64,000 nt of DNA from Amycolatopsis balhimycina FH 1894 (GTDB lineage: Bacteria > Actinomycetota > Actinomycetes > Mycobacteriales > Pseudonocardiaceae). Positions 9,271 through 17,828 of the stretch are shown one piece after another. The position numbers and the translations under genes were made by a program. Below the pieces are notes generated by a model. It was not told where the DNA came from. It did no database searches and worked only from the letters and a program-made list of their open reading frames with translations. The number at the start of each line of letters is the position of its first letter. The first letter of the stretch is position 1. The stretch covers positions 7,937,533 to 8,001,532 of the forward strand of contig NZ_KB913037.1 of assembly GCF_000384295.1 (NCBI RefSeq), read 5' to 3'.

Positions 9271-9774
9271 GTGTCCAGCGTTCAGGTACTCCTCTCCCGG
9301 CTCGACCCGGATGTCCCGCTGCCCGCCTACGCCCGGCCGGGCGACGCGGGCGCCGATCTCGTCACCACCTCGGATATCGTGCTCGGACCCGGGGAACGCG
9401 GCGTCGTCGGCACCGGCGTCGCGATCGCGCTCCCGCCCGGGTACGCGGGATTCGTTCACCCACGGTCGGGCCTGGCCGCCCGGGCCGGCCTCTCGGTGGT
9501 GAACACCCCGGGCACGATCGACGCGGGGTACCGCGGGGAGATCAAGGTCTGCCTGATCAACCACGACCCGGTGCACCCGGTGAAGCTCACGCGCGGCGAC
9601 CGCATCGCCCAGCTGGTCGTGCAGCGGGTCGAGCACGCGGAGTTCGTCGAGGTCGCCGAGCTCGACGCCACCGAGCGGGGCGACGGAGGCTACGGCTCGA
9701 CAGGTGGACACGCCACACTGGGAGCACCGGCGCTCGCCACGGGCGCCGGCGCGGGGGAAGGAACGGAGAGCTAG
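9271..9774 (+). CDS. dut: Deoxyuridine 5'-triphosphate nucleotidohydrolase (dUTPase)
   Basis: Hydrolyses dUTP to dUMP and pyrophosphate, keeping uracil out of DNA and supplying dTMP synthesis; a homotrimer. All five dUTPase motifs are present in order in 167 residues: [25 protein letters not shown] with the catalytic Asp, [10 protein letters not shown], and the Gly-rich arm GSTGGH. The tail after motif 5 (~25 residues, Ala/Gly/Thr) is longer than the minimum. The start is a GTG at 9271. The stop overlaps the next gene's GTG by one base (TAGTG), so dut and the DUF3710 gene are translationally linked. Confidence 0.96.
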   Translation: MSSVQVLLSRLDPDVPLPAYARPGDAGADLVTTSDIVLGPGERGVVGTGVAIALPPGYAGFVHPRSGLAARAGLSVVNTPGTIDAGYRGEIKVCLINHDPVHPVKLTRGDRIAQLVVQRVEHAEFVEVAELDATERGDGGYGSTGGHATLGAPALATGAGAGEGTES

Positions 9775-10442
9775 TGGGGATTTTCGGACGCAAGCGGCGG
9801 ACCGAGGACGGGTCCGCCGGACGGCACGCCGCGCCCGAGGCCGACGACACGATCGAGGACGACGCGTACGACGACGAAGACGGACCGGAACTGTCGGACG
9901 TCTCCGACGGCCCGTACGACGTCGCGGACTTCGACGACGACGGCGTCCCGCGGATCGACCTCGGCTCGGTGAAGGTGCCGGTGCCCGACGGTTCCCAGGT
10001 CCAGGTCGAAATGGACCCGGAGACCCAGGGCGTGCGCGCCGTGCACGTCGTCACCGAGCAGGGCCAGATCACGGTCAGCGCGTACGCCGCGCCGCGCTCG
10101 GGCGGGCTGTGGCGGGAGGTCAGCTCCGAACTGGCCGAGCAGCTGCGAGCCGACGGCGCCAAGGTGAACATCGGCCGCGGCAAGTGGGGCCTGGAGATCT
10201 CGGCCATCGTCGGCGACGTCGCCCTGCGCTTCGTCGGCGTCGACCGCCCCCGCTGGATGCTGCGCGGCGTCATCGCCGGGCCCCAGTCGGAGGCCGCCGG
10301 AGCCGTCGACGTGCTGCGGGAGATCGTGCGGCGGACCATCGTCGACCGCGGTGACGCGCCCATGCCGGTCCGGACCCCGCTGACCATCACGCTGCCGGAC
10401 GCGGTCGCCGAGCACATCGCGGCCCAGCAGCAGCAAGGCTGA
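9774..10442 (+). CDS. DUF3710 domain protein
   Basis: A 222-residue actinobacterial protein of unknown function (Rv2696c homologue). After a basic start (FGRKRR), residues ~10-60 are acidic and low in complexity, followed by the compact DUF3710 domain with IDLGSVKVPVPDG and a conserved WGLEI...RWMLRGVI segment. It is translationally coupled to dut through TAGTG. The DUF1-dut-DUF3710 order is shared with mycobacteria. No signal peptide or membrane segment is present, so it is cytoplasmic. Confidence 0.87.
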   Translation: MGIFGRKRRTEDGSAGRHAAPEADDTIEDDAYDDEDGPELSDVSDGPYDVADFDDDGVPRIDLGSVKVPVPDGSQVQVEMDPETQGVRAVHVVTEQGQITVSAYAAPRSGGLWREVSSELAEQLRADGAKVNIGRGKWGLEISAIVGDVALRFVGVDRPRWMLRGVIAGPQSEAAGAVDVLREIVRRTIVDRGDAPMPVRTPLTITLPDAVAEHIAAQQQQG

Positions 10443-10449
10443 CTCGTTC

Positions 10450-10496
10450 ATGAGGGGCACCCTCATGGCTCTTATGGCCATGAGGGTGCCCCTCAT
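10450..10496. terminator. Long hairpin between convergent genes
   Basis: ATGAGGGGCACCCTCATGGC and its inverted partner, separated by a short AT-rich loop, form a ~20-bp stem. It ends on the stop codon of the convergent hydrolase gene, so the stem includes that gene's TGA. It is likely a terminator for the DUF3710 gene, with a counterpart role on the other strand. Confidence 0.7.
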
Positions 10497-11206
10497 GGCG
10501 TTTGCCGGGCTTTCAGGAAGGCGAGGACGGTCGCCCGGCCGAGTGACTCCCGGTCCGCGCCCAACGCCGTGAGCGTCGTCTCGCCGAGAGCGGCGCGGGG
10601 GAGTGCGCCGGCCCACTCCGATGCGACTTTCGTCGGGTGGATCGGGTCGTCCAGGCACGTGCCGACGCCGGCCGGGACGGACAGGCCCGCGAGTTCCGCG
10701 AGGGTGGGCGACGGACGGCTCGCCGCCACGCCCAGTGCCGCCGCCAGCCCGTCGCCGTGACGGCGCCACGCCCGGTCCAGCTCCGCCCGCAGCCAGTCCG
10801 GGCTGCCCGCGGTCTGCGCCAGCGCCGCGCCGACGCCGGAACGGGCCACCAGATCCGCCGACAGCGTCGCGGCCAGCGATGCGGGTGCTGAGCCGGGGAC
10901 GCCGTTCCAGGCCGGGAGCGCGGCCAGCAGGCCCCCGCAACGGCCCGGGTGGCGGACCGCCCACTCCGCGGCGAGGTGGGCGCCGAACGAAATGCCGCCG
11001 ACGAGCAGTTCGCCGTATTCGTCCGCCAGGGCGTCGAGCGTCTTCAGGTAGCCCACGGCGAGCTCGGCGCCCGGCGGCGGTGGCGGCGCGATGAGCGGGA
11101 CACCGAGGGCGCGCAGCGGCCCTTCGAAGACGGCTCGGACGAACACCTCGTCCGAGCCGGTGCCGGGCAGGAGCACCGCGGCGGGAACTCTGATTGCGGA
11201 CGTCAC
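10493..11206 (-). CDS. Alpha/beta-hydrolase-like protein
   Basis: A 237-residue protein with an alpha/beta hydrolase layout (Rv2695 homologue by position). It opens with a beta strand and VLLPGTGSDE, and GGISFGAHLAAEWA (~85) is a nucleophile elbow with Ser in GxSxG-like form (GISFG). DDPIHPTKVASEW supplies a likely Asp, and its His may complete the triad. I chose the GTG at 11206, where family-like sequence begins; the frame continues upstream without similarity. Substrate unknown. It is divergent from the OB-fold gene, with ~107 bp between them. Confidence 0.75.
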   Translation of the reverse strand: MTSAIRVPAAVLLPGTGSDEVFVRAVFEGPLRALGVPLIAPPPPPGAELAVGYLKTLDALADEYGELLVGGISFGAHLAAEWAVRHPGRCGGLLAALPAWNGVPGSAPASLAATLSADLVARSGVGAALAQTAGSPDWLRAELDRAWRRHGDGLAAALGVAASRPSPTLAELAGLSVPAGVGTCLDDPIHPTKVASEWAGALPRAALGETTLTALGADRESLGRATVLAFLKARQTP

Positions 11207-11313
11207 GTTGCGATCTTTGCGCAAAGGCGTTTCCCTGGCGGGGACCGCAGCTACGCTGGAAATCGCACGGGCCGCAAACACCACGTCGGGGGCCCCGGAG
11301 CACAGGAGCACCT

Positions 11314-11694
11314 ATGTCCGCCAAAGACGGCGGCTACTTCAGCCGGTTGGTTCGCAAGCTGACCAGCGACGTCGAGGAACTCGACGCCGACGAGATGTCG
11401 ATGAGGTCGGGCGCCGAGGGCGCGCAGCGGGCCTGTGACTGCCGCTCCGGCGAAGAGGTCACCGTGATGGGGCGCCTCCGCAGCGTGGAGCTCTGCCCGA
11501 CGAACGAGGCCGCCACGCTGGAGGCCGAGCTGTTCGACGGGACACAGGGCGTGACGCTAATCTGGCTCGGCCGCCGCCGGATCCCGGGCATCGAGCCTGG
11601 CCGGACGATCAAGGTGCGCGGCCGGATGGCCGAGCGTGACGGCCAGAAGGTGCTGTACAACCCCTATTACGAGCTCCAGAGCCCAGTGAGTTGA
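11314..11694 (+). CDS. OB-fold nucleic-acid-binding protein
   Basis: A 126-residue protein (Rv2694c homologue). After ~40 residues of charged helix, the segment from GEEVTVMGRLRSV to VRGRMAERDGQKVLYNPYYEL is an OB-fold of the kind found in tRNA synthetase anticodon domains and RecG. A CDC pair precedes it. The ATG at 11314 has CAGGAG upstream. It is followed after 9 bp by the DUF3159 membrane protein, so the two form an operon. The nucleic-acid role is inferred from the fold. Confidence 0.85.
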   Translation: MSAKDGGYFSRLVRKLTSDVEELDADEMSMRSGAEGAQRACDCRSGEEVTVMGRLRSVELCPTNEAATLEAELFDGTQGVTLIWLGRRRIPGIEPGRTIKVRGRMAERDGQKVLYNPYYELQSPVS

Positions 11695-11703
11695 TCACCC
11701 ATC

Positions 11704-12423
11704 GTGACTGAACCCGCCCCGAGCGAGAAGAAGACCGACGCGGAAGAGCCGCAGCCGACCCTGCTCGAGCAGATGGGCGGCGTGTCCGGCCTGATCTACT
11801 CCTCGCTGCCGGTCATCGTGTTCGTCCTGGCGAACTCGTTCTTCGGCCTGACCGCGGCCATCTGGACGTCGGTGGGCAGCGCGGTGGCCATCACCGTGCT
11901 GCGGGTCGTCCGCAAGGAGCCGCTGCAGCCGGCGATCTCCGGGTTCTTCGGCGTCGCGATCGCGGCGTTCATCGCCTACCGGACCGGGTCCGCGAAGGGG
12001 TTCTTCCTCTTCGGGATCTACGCCAGCCTGATCTACTGCGGCGTCTTCGTGCTGTCGGTGGTGGTGCGCTGGCCGATCGCGGGCGTCGTCTGGAACCTGC
12101 TCAACGGCACCGGCCAGGCGTGGCGCAAGGACAAGCCGTCCCGCTACGGCTACGACGTCGCCACCCTGGCCATGGCGGCGATCTTCGCCGCCCGGTTCGT
12201 CGTCCAGCGGTGGCTCTACCAGGAGGACTACACCGGCTGGCTGGCCTTCGCGAAGATCGCCATGGGCTACCCGCTGTACGCGCTGGGCCTGCTGGTGGTC
12301 GTGTGGGCGGTCCGGCGGTCGGACAAGCGCCTGAAGGCGATGGAGGAGTCCGAGCCGAAGCCGGAGACCGACGCGGAAGCCGAAGCCCGGCTGCGCGAGA
12401 AGTACGCGACCCCCGAAGCCTGA
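11704..12423 (+). CDS. DUF3159 family membrane protein
   Basis: A 239-residue integral membrane protein (Rv2693c homologue). Five to six hydrophobic segments run from residue ~30 to ~205, with charged cytoplasmic tails at both ends (EKKTDAEE at the start, KPETDAEAEARLREK at the end). It starts with GTG 9 bp after the OB-fold gene and is probably cotranscribed with it. Function unknown; its steady neighbourhood with the TrkA-type genes hints at an envelope or ion role but proves nothing. Confidence 0.85.
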   Translation: MTEPAPSEKKTDAEEPQPTLLEQMGGVSGLIYSSLPVIVFVLANSFFGLTAAIWTSVGSAVAITVLRVVRKEPLQPAISGFFGVAIAAFIAYRTGSAKGFFLFGIYASLIYCGVFVLSVVVRWPIAGVVWNLLNGTGQAWRKDKPSRYGYDVATLAMAAIFAARFVVQRWLYQEDYTGWLAFAKIAMGYPLYALGLLVVVWAVRRSDKRLKAMEESEPKPETDAEAEARLREKYATPEA

Positions 12424-12436
12424 CCCACCCGCGCGG

Positions 12437-12476
12437 GGGCGCCCCCCGTTCTCGACTCTACCGGCAGGCACCGACA
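12437..12476 (-). promoter_or_regulatory. PafBC-type promoter motif joined to a GC hairpin (copy 2)
   Basis: On the minus strand TGTCGGTG (12476-12469), an 8-nt spacer and TAGAGT (12460-12455) match the PafBC consensus. On the plus strand the GGGGGCGCCCCC hairpin (about 12437-12448) followed by TTCTC sits just after the DUF3159 gene and would terminate it. The arrangement is the same as at 7033-7074. Confidence 0.6.
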
Positions 12477-12490
12477 GTTTCGGTCGGCCG

Positions 12491-12550
12491 AAAGCCGTGA
12501 AGGCCACCTTGAGGAACATAGAGTTCCTGAAGGTGGCCTTCACGGCTTTT
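12491..12550. terminator. Long hairpin terminator with covarying arms
   Basis: AAAGCCGTGAAGGCCACC on the left and its partner ending CACGGCTTTT on the right make a stem of ~26 bp with one G-G mismatch and a short loop. It lies between convergent genes, with T and A runs at the ends. It is related to the hairpins at 35031 and 54511, with matched base changes in both arms. Confidence 0.8.
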
Positions 12551-12557
12551 CGCCGTC

Positions 12558-13214
12558 TCAGTAGCCGAGTGCCGTCCGGATCTCCGGCTCGACGTCGGCG
12601 GTCGCCACGAACAGCAGCTCGTCCCCGGGCTCCAGCGGGTCCTCCGGCTGCGGCACGATCACCCGGTCACCGCGCAGGATCGTCACCAGAGCCGCGTCCC
12701 GCGGCAGCATCAGGTCGCTGACCGGCTTCCCGGCCAGCGGCGTCTCCGCCGGCAGCGTCAGCTCGACCAGGTTCGCGTTGCTCTGCCGGAACGTCATCAG
12801 CCGGACCAGGTCGCCGACGCTGACCGCCTCCTCCACCATCGCCGCGAGCATCCTCGGGGTCGACACCGCGACGTCCACGCCCCACGCGTCCGTGAACAGC
12901 CACTCGTTGGCCGGGTTGTTCACCCGGGCCACCACGCGGCGGACCGCGAACTCCGTCTTGGCCAGCAGCGACACCACGAGGTTCGCCTTGTCGTCGCCCG
13001 TCGCGGCGATGACGACGTCGCACTGCTCGATCCCGGACTCCTCCAGGATCGACACCTCGCACGCGTCGCCGAGCACCCAGTCGGCCTGCTCGACCGCGTG
13101 CGGCTCGAACTGGTCGGCCTCGCGCTCGATGAGCATCACCTGGTGCCTGCCGTCGATCAGCTCGGCGGCGATGGAGCGGCCGACCGCTCCGGCGCCGGCA
13201 ATCGCGACCCTCAT
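12558..13214 (-). CDS. ceoC: TrkA-type potassium channel regulatory protein (CeoC-like)
   Basis: A 218-residue cytoplasmic regulator of potassium transport. The N-terminal RCK/Rossmann domain starts RVAIAGAGAVGRSIA (GxGxxG nucleotide loop) with acidic LIERE at the end of strand 2, followed by GDA and ATGDD motifs. The C-terminal RCK_C domain begins near VELTLPAETPLAGK. The start ATG overlaps the stop of the next TrkA gene (ATGA), so the two are made together. They match M. tuberculosis ceoB/ceoC (Rv2691/Rv2692). NAD(H) or c-di-AMP type ligands are known for this family; which applies here is not visible. Confidence 0.88.
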   Translation of the reverse strand: MRVAIAGAGAVGRSIAAELIDGRHQVMLIEREADQFEPHAVEQADWVLGDACEVSILEESGIEQCDVVIAATGDDKANLVVSLLAKTEFAVRRVVARVNNPANEWLFTDAWGVDVAVSTPRMLAAMVEEAVSVGDLVRLMTFRQSNANLVELTLPAETPLAGKPVSDLMLPRDAALVTILRGDRVIVPQPEDPLEPGDELLFVATADVEPEIRTALGY

Positions 13215-13876
13215 GCCTCGTCCTCCGGTTCGCGGTTGGCCACACTGGTCACGTCGGTGACGGTGCCGGACCGCGCGGCCACCCACACGACGTCGTCGGC
13301 CTGCAGCACCGTCTTGGTGTCGGGCAGCACCGCGGTGCCGAACCGCATGATGAACGCCACCCGCGCGCCGGTCGCCTGCTGCAGCGACTTCACGGAGTGC
13401 CCGACCCAGCCCTCGTGCAGCGGCAGCTGCAGCAGCGCGACGTTGCCCGACGGGTCACGCCACGCCGACGCGACGCCGTCCGGCAGGAGGCTGCGCAGGA
13501 ACCGGTCGGTGGTCCACGGCACGGTCGCGACCGTCGGGATGCCCAGCCGCTCGTACACGGCCGCGCGCTTGTGGTCGTAGATCCGCGCGACGACGTGCTC
13601 GATGCCGAAGTTCTCGCGGGCCACCCTGGCCGAGATGATGTTCGAATTGTCCCCGCTGGACACCGCCGCGAACGCGCCGGCCCGCTCGATGCCGGCCTCG
13701 ACCAGCACCCGGCGGTCGAAGCCGACGCCGACGACCTGCTGGCCGTGGAAGTCGCTGCCGAGCCGCCGGAAAGCCTGCTGGTTCTTGTCGATGACGGCCA
13801 CCTCGTGGCCGAGCCGCTCCAGCGCAGCGGCCAGGGACGCGCCTACCCGGCCGCACCCCATGATCACCACGTGCAC
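13211..13876 (-). CDS. ceoB: TrkA-type potassium channel regulatory protein (CeoB-like)
   Basis: A 221-residue partner of the downstream gene. The RCK_N domain opens HVVIMGCGRVGASLA (GxGxxG) with AVIDKN at strand 2. The RCK_C domain carries LPLHEGWVGHSVKSL. The GTG start lies ~89 bp from the divergent KimA-like permease gene, so regulators and transporter probably share a promoter region. The 4-nt overlap with ceoC points to a fixed stoichiometry. Confidence 0.88.
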   Translation of the reverse strand: MHVVIMGCGRVGASLAAALERLGHEVAVIDKNQQAFRRLGSDFHGQQVVGVGFDRRVLVEAGIERAGAFAAVSSGDNSNIISARVARENFGIEHVVARIYDHKRAAVYERLGIPTVATVPWTTDRFLRSLLPDGVASAWRDPSGNVALLQLPLHEGWVGHSVKSLQQATGARVAFIMRFGTAVLPDTKTVLQADDVVWVAARSGTVTDVTSVANREPEDEA

Positions 13877-13965
13877 GCCCTGCCTCCTCTTCGGCGGTTA
13901 CCCGTCCGTTGTTCCCCCTACCTACCAGCGCCGAACCTACCGTGCCCCCGTGCCGTTAGGCTTTC

Positions 13966-16008
13966 GTGGTGTCGAAGTTCCCGACCGTGCTGAAACGCCT
14001 GGTCCTCGGACGTCCGTTCCGCAGTGATCGCCTGGCTCACACGCTCCTGCCCAAGCGCATCGCGCTGCCGATCTTCGCCTCCGACGCGCTCTCCAGCGTG
14101 GCCTACGCGCCGGAGGAAATCTTCCTGACCCTGAGCGTGGCCGGCCTCTCGGCGTACGCGCTGGCGCCGTGGATCGGCGTGGCCGTGGCCGTGGTCATGC
14201 TCGTCGTCGTCGCCTCCTACCGGCAGAACGTGCACGCCTATCCGAGCGGCGGTGGCGACTACGAGGTCGCCAACACGAACCTGGGCGGCAAGTTCGGCCT
14301 CACCGTGGCCAGCGCCCTGCTGGTCGACTACGTGCTGACGGTCGCGGTGTCCACTTCGTCCGGTGTGGCCAACATCGGCTCGGCCGTCCCGTGGGTCGCG
14401 CAGCACAAGGTGCTCGCGTCGATCGTCATCGTGGTCGTGCTGACGTCGCTGAACCTGCGGGGCATCCGCGAGTCGGGGAAGGCCTTCGCGATCCCGACAT
14501 ACGGGTTCATCCTGGGCATCCTCGTCATGGTCGCCTGGGGCCTGGTGCAGGCCGCCACCGGCACCGAGATGAAGGCCGAGAGCGCCGGGTTCACGCTGAC
14601 CGCCGAAGGCACCTTCGCCGGCGTGGCGTACGCGTTCCTGATCCTGCGGGCGTTCTCCTCCGGCGCGGCGGCGCTGACCGGGGTGGAGGCGATCAGCAAC
14701 GGCGTCCCGGCGTTCCAGAAGCCGAAGTCGAAGAACGCGGCCACCACGCTGCTGATGATGGGCCTGCTCGCGGTCACCATGCTGGTCGGCATCATCACCC
14801 TGGCCACGATCACCGACGTCAAGTTCGCCGAGGACCCGGCGCGGCAGCTCGTGGGCGCGCCGGCCGGCTACGAGCAGAAGACGATCGTCGCGCAGATCGC
14901 GCACGCGGTGTTCGCCGACTTCTCGCCGGCGTTCTACTACATCTCCTTCTCCACCGGCATCATCCTGCTGCTGGCCGCGAACACCGCGTTCAACGGCTTC
15001 CCGGTGCTGGGCTCGATCCTCGCGCAGGACCGCTACCTGCCGCGCCAGCTGCACACGCGCGGCGACCGGCTGGCGTTCTCCAACGGGATCCTGTTCCTGG
15101 CGGCCTTCGCGCTGGTGCTGATCATCGCCTTCGACGCCGAGGTCACCCGGCTCATCCAGCTCTACATCGTCGGCGTGTTCGTGTCCTTCACGGTGAGCCA
15201 GGCGGGCATGATCCGGCACTGGAACCGGTTGCTGGCAAAGGAAACCGACCCCGCCAAGCGGCGCCGGATGCGGCGTTCCCAGACCGTCAACGCGGTCGGC
15301 CTCACCTGCACCGGTGTCGTACTGGTGATCGTGCTCATCACCAAGTTCCTGCTCGGCGCGTGGATCGCGATCGCCGCGATGGTGGCCATCTTCGTGCTCA
15401 TGACGGCGATCCGGCGGCACTACGACCGCGTCGCCGACGAGCTGAAGGACCTCGGCGACACCCCGACCGTGCTGCCGTCGCGCAACCACGCCATCGTGCT
15501 GGTGTCCAAACTGCACCGTCCGACGTTGCGGGCCCTGGCCTACGCCAAGGCGATGCGCCCGGACGTCCTCGAGGCCGTGACGGTCAATGTGGACGATGCC
15601 GACACCCGCCGGTTGACCGCCGAGTGGGACGCCCACAACTTCAAGGTGCCGCTGAAGGTCGTCGAGTCGCCGTACCGCGAGATCACGAAGCCGGTGCTCG
15701 ACTACGTGAAGCGCGTGCGCGGTGACAATCCGCGCAACGTGGTCACCGTGTTCATCCCGGAGTACGTGGTCGGGCACTGGTGGGAACAAGTCCTGCACAA
15801 CCAGAGTGCGCTGCGGCTCAAGGGCCGCCTGCTGTTCCAGTCCGGTGTGATCGTGGCGAGCGTGCCGTGGCAGCTGGAGTCGTCGGCGAAGGCAGCCGCG
15901 CGCGTCCGGAACGAGTGGCCGGCGGCCGGTGACGTCCGCCGCGGGTTCTCGCCCGACGCGAAGCAGGCCGGCCCCGGCGCACCGAAGCCCAAGGAGCCTG
16001 TGGAATGA
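13966..16008 (+). CDS. APC-superfamily permease, KimA/YdaO-like (probable K+ uptake)
   Basis: A 680-residue transporter with about 12 membrane segments (residues ~50-480) in an amino-acid/polyamine/organocation fold and a ~190-residue cytoplasmic C-terminal domain. The start LPIFASDALSSVAYAPEE, early in the protein, is typical of the group that includes Bacillus KimA, a high-affinity potassium importer. The C-terminal part (NHAIVLVSKLHRPTLRALAYA onward) is USP-like, the part that binds c-di-AMP in KimA. It stands next to the TrkA-type pair, which supports potassium over amino acids as substrate, though that is inference. The stop overlaps the methyltransferase start (ATGA). Confidence 0.82.
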   Translation: MVSKFPTVLKRLVLGRPFRSDRLAHTLLPKRIALPIFASDALSSVAYAPEEIFLTLSVAGLSAYALAPWIGVAVAVVMLVVVASYRQNVHAYPSGGGDYEVANTNLGGKFGLTVASALLVDYVLTVAVSTSSGVANIGSAVPWVAQHKVLASIVIVVVLTSLNLRGIRESGKAFAIPTYGFILGILVMVAWGLVQAATGTEMKAESAGFTLTAEGTFAGVAYAFLILRAFSSGAAALTGVEAISNGVPAFQKPKSKNAATTLLMMGLLAVTMLVGIITLATITDVKFAEDPARQLVGAPAGYEQKTIVAQIAHAVFADFSPAFYYISFSTGIILLLAANTAFNGFPVLGSILAQDRYLPRQLHTRGDRLAFSNGILFLAAFALVLIIAFDAEVTRLIQLYIVGVFVSFTVSQAGMIRHWNRLLAKETDPAKRRRMRRSQTVNAVGLTCTGVVLVIVLITKFLLGAWIAIAAMVAIFVLMTAIRRHYDRVADELKDLGDTPTVLPSRNHAIVLVSKLHRPTLRALAYAKAMRPDVLEAVTVNVDDADTRRLTAEWDAHNFKVPLKVVESPYREITKPVLDYVKRVRGDNPRNVVTVFIPEYVVGHWWEQVLHNQSALRLKGRLLFQSGVIVASVPWQLESSAKAAARVRNEWPAAGDVRRGFSPDAKQAGPGAPKPKEPVE

Positions 16009-17192
16009 CGAGCTGGCTGGGCCGGGTCCTCGAGGTCGAGGTCGGGCCGGTGGCGCACGGCGGCCACTGCGTGGCCCGCGCCGAGGGGCGGGTCGTGTTC
16101 GTCCGGCACGCGCTGCCGGGCGAGCAGGTCCGCGTCGAGGTCACCGAGGACAACGGCGGCTCGTTCTGCCGCGGCGACGCCGTCGAGGTGCTGACGCCGT
16201 CTTCGCACCGGGTCCCGCCGCCCTGCCCGCTCGCCGTGCCGGGTGGCTGCGGCGGCTGCGACTGGCAGCACGCTTCGCCGGACTACCAGCGCGAGCTGAA
16301 GGCTTCGGTCGTGGCCGAGCAGTTGCACCGGCTGGCCGGGATCGAGCGGGACGTCGTCGTGGAGGCCCTCGACGGCGGCCCACTGGACTGGCGCAGCCGG
16401 GTCCGGTTGGTCGCCGGCCACGACGGGCGCGCGGGGCTGCGTGCCCACCACAGCCACCGGGTGGTGGCCCTGGAGGACTGCCCGATCGCGGTCCCCGGCG
16501 AACTCGACGACGTCCTGGCTCGGCGCTGGCGGCCGGGCAGCGAGCTGGAGGTCACCCAGGACGGCGACGGCGGTGTGCACGTCCGGGAGCTGTCGACGGT
16601 GCGCGGCAAGGTGCGGGCGCGGCAGCTGACCGGCGGGGTCGCGGTCCAGCACGCGGCGGGCCGCGACTGGCGTCTCGACGCGCACGGCTTCTGGCAGGTC
16701 CACCCGGCGGCGGCGTCGACGCTGGCCGCGGTCGTGGGGGAGTGGGCGGAGGCGCCGGCGGGCGGGTCGGCCTGGGATCTCTACGCCGGGGTCGGGCTGT
16801 TCGCGTCGGTGCTGGCCGCGCAGGTGGGTTCCGCGGGCCGGGTGCTGGCGGTGGAGTCCGGCCGGCGCGCGGTCGCCGACGGCGAACGGAACCTCGCCGA
16901 CCTGCCGCAGGTTTCGTGGCGGGCCGGGCGGGTGGAGCACGAGCTGGCGTCGGCCGGGAAGCCCGTGGACGTCGTGGTGCTGGATCCGCCGCGCAAGGGC
17001 GCGGGCAAGGCGGTCGTGGAGTCGATCGTGGCGGGCTCGCCGGACCGGATCGTGTACGTGGCCTGCGACCCGGCGGCGCTGGCCCGCGACGTGGCGATCT
17101 TCGCCTCGCACGGGTACGGGCTGACCGACCTGCGGGCGTTCGACGCCTTCCCGATGACCCATCACGTGGAGTGCGTGGCGCTGCTTTCCTGA
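16005..17192 (+). CDS. TRAM-domain class I RNA (uracil-5-)methyltransferase
   Basis: A 395-residue RlmCD/TrmA-type enzyme that methylates C5 of uridine in rRNA or tRNA (Rv2689c homologue). The N-terminal TRAM domain (~1-60) is followed by a cysteine cluster (CPLAVPGGCGGCDWQH), the usual iron-sulfur ligand region. The SAM site DLYAGVGLFA, LDPPRKGAG, and the catalytic cysteine motif YVACDPAALARD near the C-terminus complete the active site. Its ATG overlaps the permease stop by 4 nt. The exact target base cannot be set from sequence alone. Confidence 0.9.
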   Translation: MTSWLGRVLEVEVGPVAHGGHCVARAEGRVVFVRHALPGEQVRVEVTEDNGGSFCRGDAVEVLTPSSHRVPPPCPLAVPGGCGGCDWQHASPDYQRELKASVVAEQLHRLAGIERDVVVEALDGGPLDWRSRVRLVAGHDGRAGLRAHHSHRVVALEDCPIAVPGELDDVLARRWRPGSELEVTQDGDGGVHVRELSTVRGKVRARQLTGGVAVQHAAGRDWRLDAHGFWQVHPAAASTLAAVVGEWAEAPAGGSAWDLYAGVGLFASVLAAQVGSAGRVLAVESGRRAVADGERNLADLPQVSWRAGRVEHELASAGKPVDVVVLDPPRKGAGKAVVESIVAGSPDRIVYVACDPAALARDVAIFASHGYGLTDLRAFDAFPMTHHVECVALLS

Positions 17193-17230
17193 CTCCGTCT
17201 TCCCCGAGCCTTCCCAACGCTTCCCGAAAC

Positions 17231-17252
17231 TGTCGGTGGTGGTCGGCACACT
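17231..17252 (+). promoter_or_regulatory. PafBC-like promoter directly before a DinB-like gene
   Basis: TGTCGGTG (17231-17238), an 8-nt spacer and CACACT (17247-17252). This matches the damage promoter except for CA in place of TA in the -10. The start codon follows 6 nt later, so the transcript would be nearly leaderless. Confidence 0.45.
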
Positions 17253-17258
17253 GTGCGC

Positions 17259-17828
17259 ATGACTCCACTCGACGATTTCGACCGAGCTTCCGCGACGGTG
17301 ACCGGCCTGGTCTCGGGCATCCGCCCGGACCAGTGGACCCTGCCGACGGCCTGCGTGGACTGGGACGTCCGCGCGGTGGTCAACCACCTTGCGCACGGCA
17401 ACGCGAAGGTGGCCTTCTGGGCGGGCACCGGTCCACCGGCCCCGGACGGCGACCACCTGGGTGCCGACCCCGTGACGGAGTTCGCGGCGTCGGTGGCCCG
17501 GGCGCGGGCCGTGCTGGCCGAGCCGGGCCTGTTCACGCGCACGGTGACGACCCCGCTGGGCGAGGTGCCCGGGGTGTTCCTGGTGCACATGCGCGTGAAC
17601 GAGTACGTGGTCCACGGCTGGGACATCGCGGACGCGACGGGTGCTTCGACGGATCTGCTGCCCGACCTGGCGTCGCAGGCGCTGGAGCAGTGGCGGTCCC
17701 GGTTCGGGGCGGCGCCGCGGCAGCCGGGCGGCCCGTTCGGCCCGGAGGTGGAGGCGCCGGAAGAGGCGACGGCGGCGGACCGGCTGGCGGCGTTCCTGGG
17801 CCGGAAGGCGGTCAGCGAGCGGTGGTGA
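17259..17828 (+). CDS. TIGR03086-type DinB-fold metal-binding protein
   Basis: A 189-residue four-helix-bundle protein of the DinB/mycothiol-dependent maleylpyruvate isomerase superfamily. The start (TPLDDFDRASATVTGLVSGI) and WDVRAVVNHLAHGN (His ~46) fit the TIGR03086 group. A second metal-ligand site is likely in RVNEYVVHGWDIADATG (His ~118). Members are thought to use mycothiol or act as small-molecule transferases; the real reaction is unknown. I chose ATG 17259; GTG 17253 is also possible. A PafBC-like promoter motif sits just upstream. The 3' end overlaps the convergent membrane gene by 17 nt. Confidence 0.8.
   Translation: MTPLDDFDRASATVTGLVSGIRPDQWTLPTACVDWDVRAVVNHLAHGNAKVAFWAGTGPPAPDGDHLGADPVTEFAASVARARAVLAEPGLFTRTVTTPLGEVPGVFLVHMRVNEYVVHGWDIADATGASTDLLPDLASQALEQWRSRFGAAPRQPGGPFGPEVEAPEEATAADRLAAFLGRKAVSERW

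Noticed and set aside
12053..12066. Another PafBC-type TGTCGGTG site in the DUF3159 gene
   Set aside because: No TANNNT follows after 8 nt. The same holds for the TGTCGGTG inside msrB near 60069 and the one on the minus strand in the allophanate hydrolase gene near 39642.
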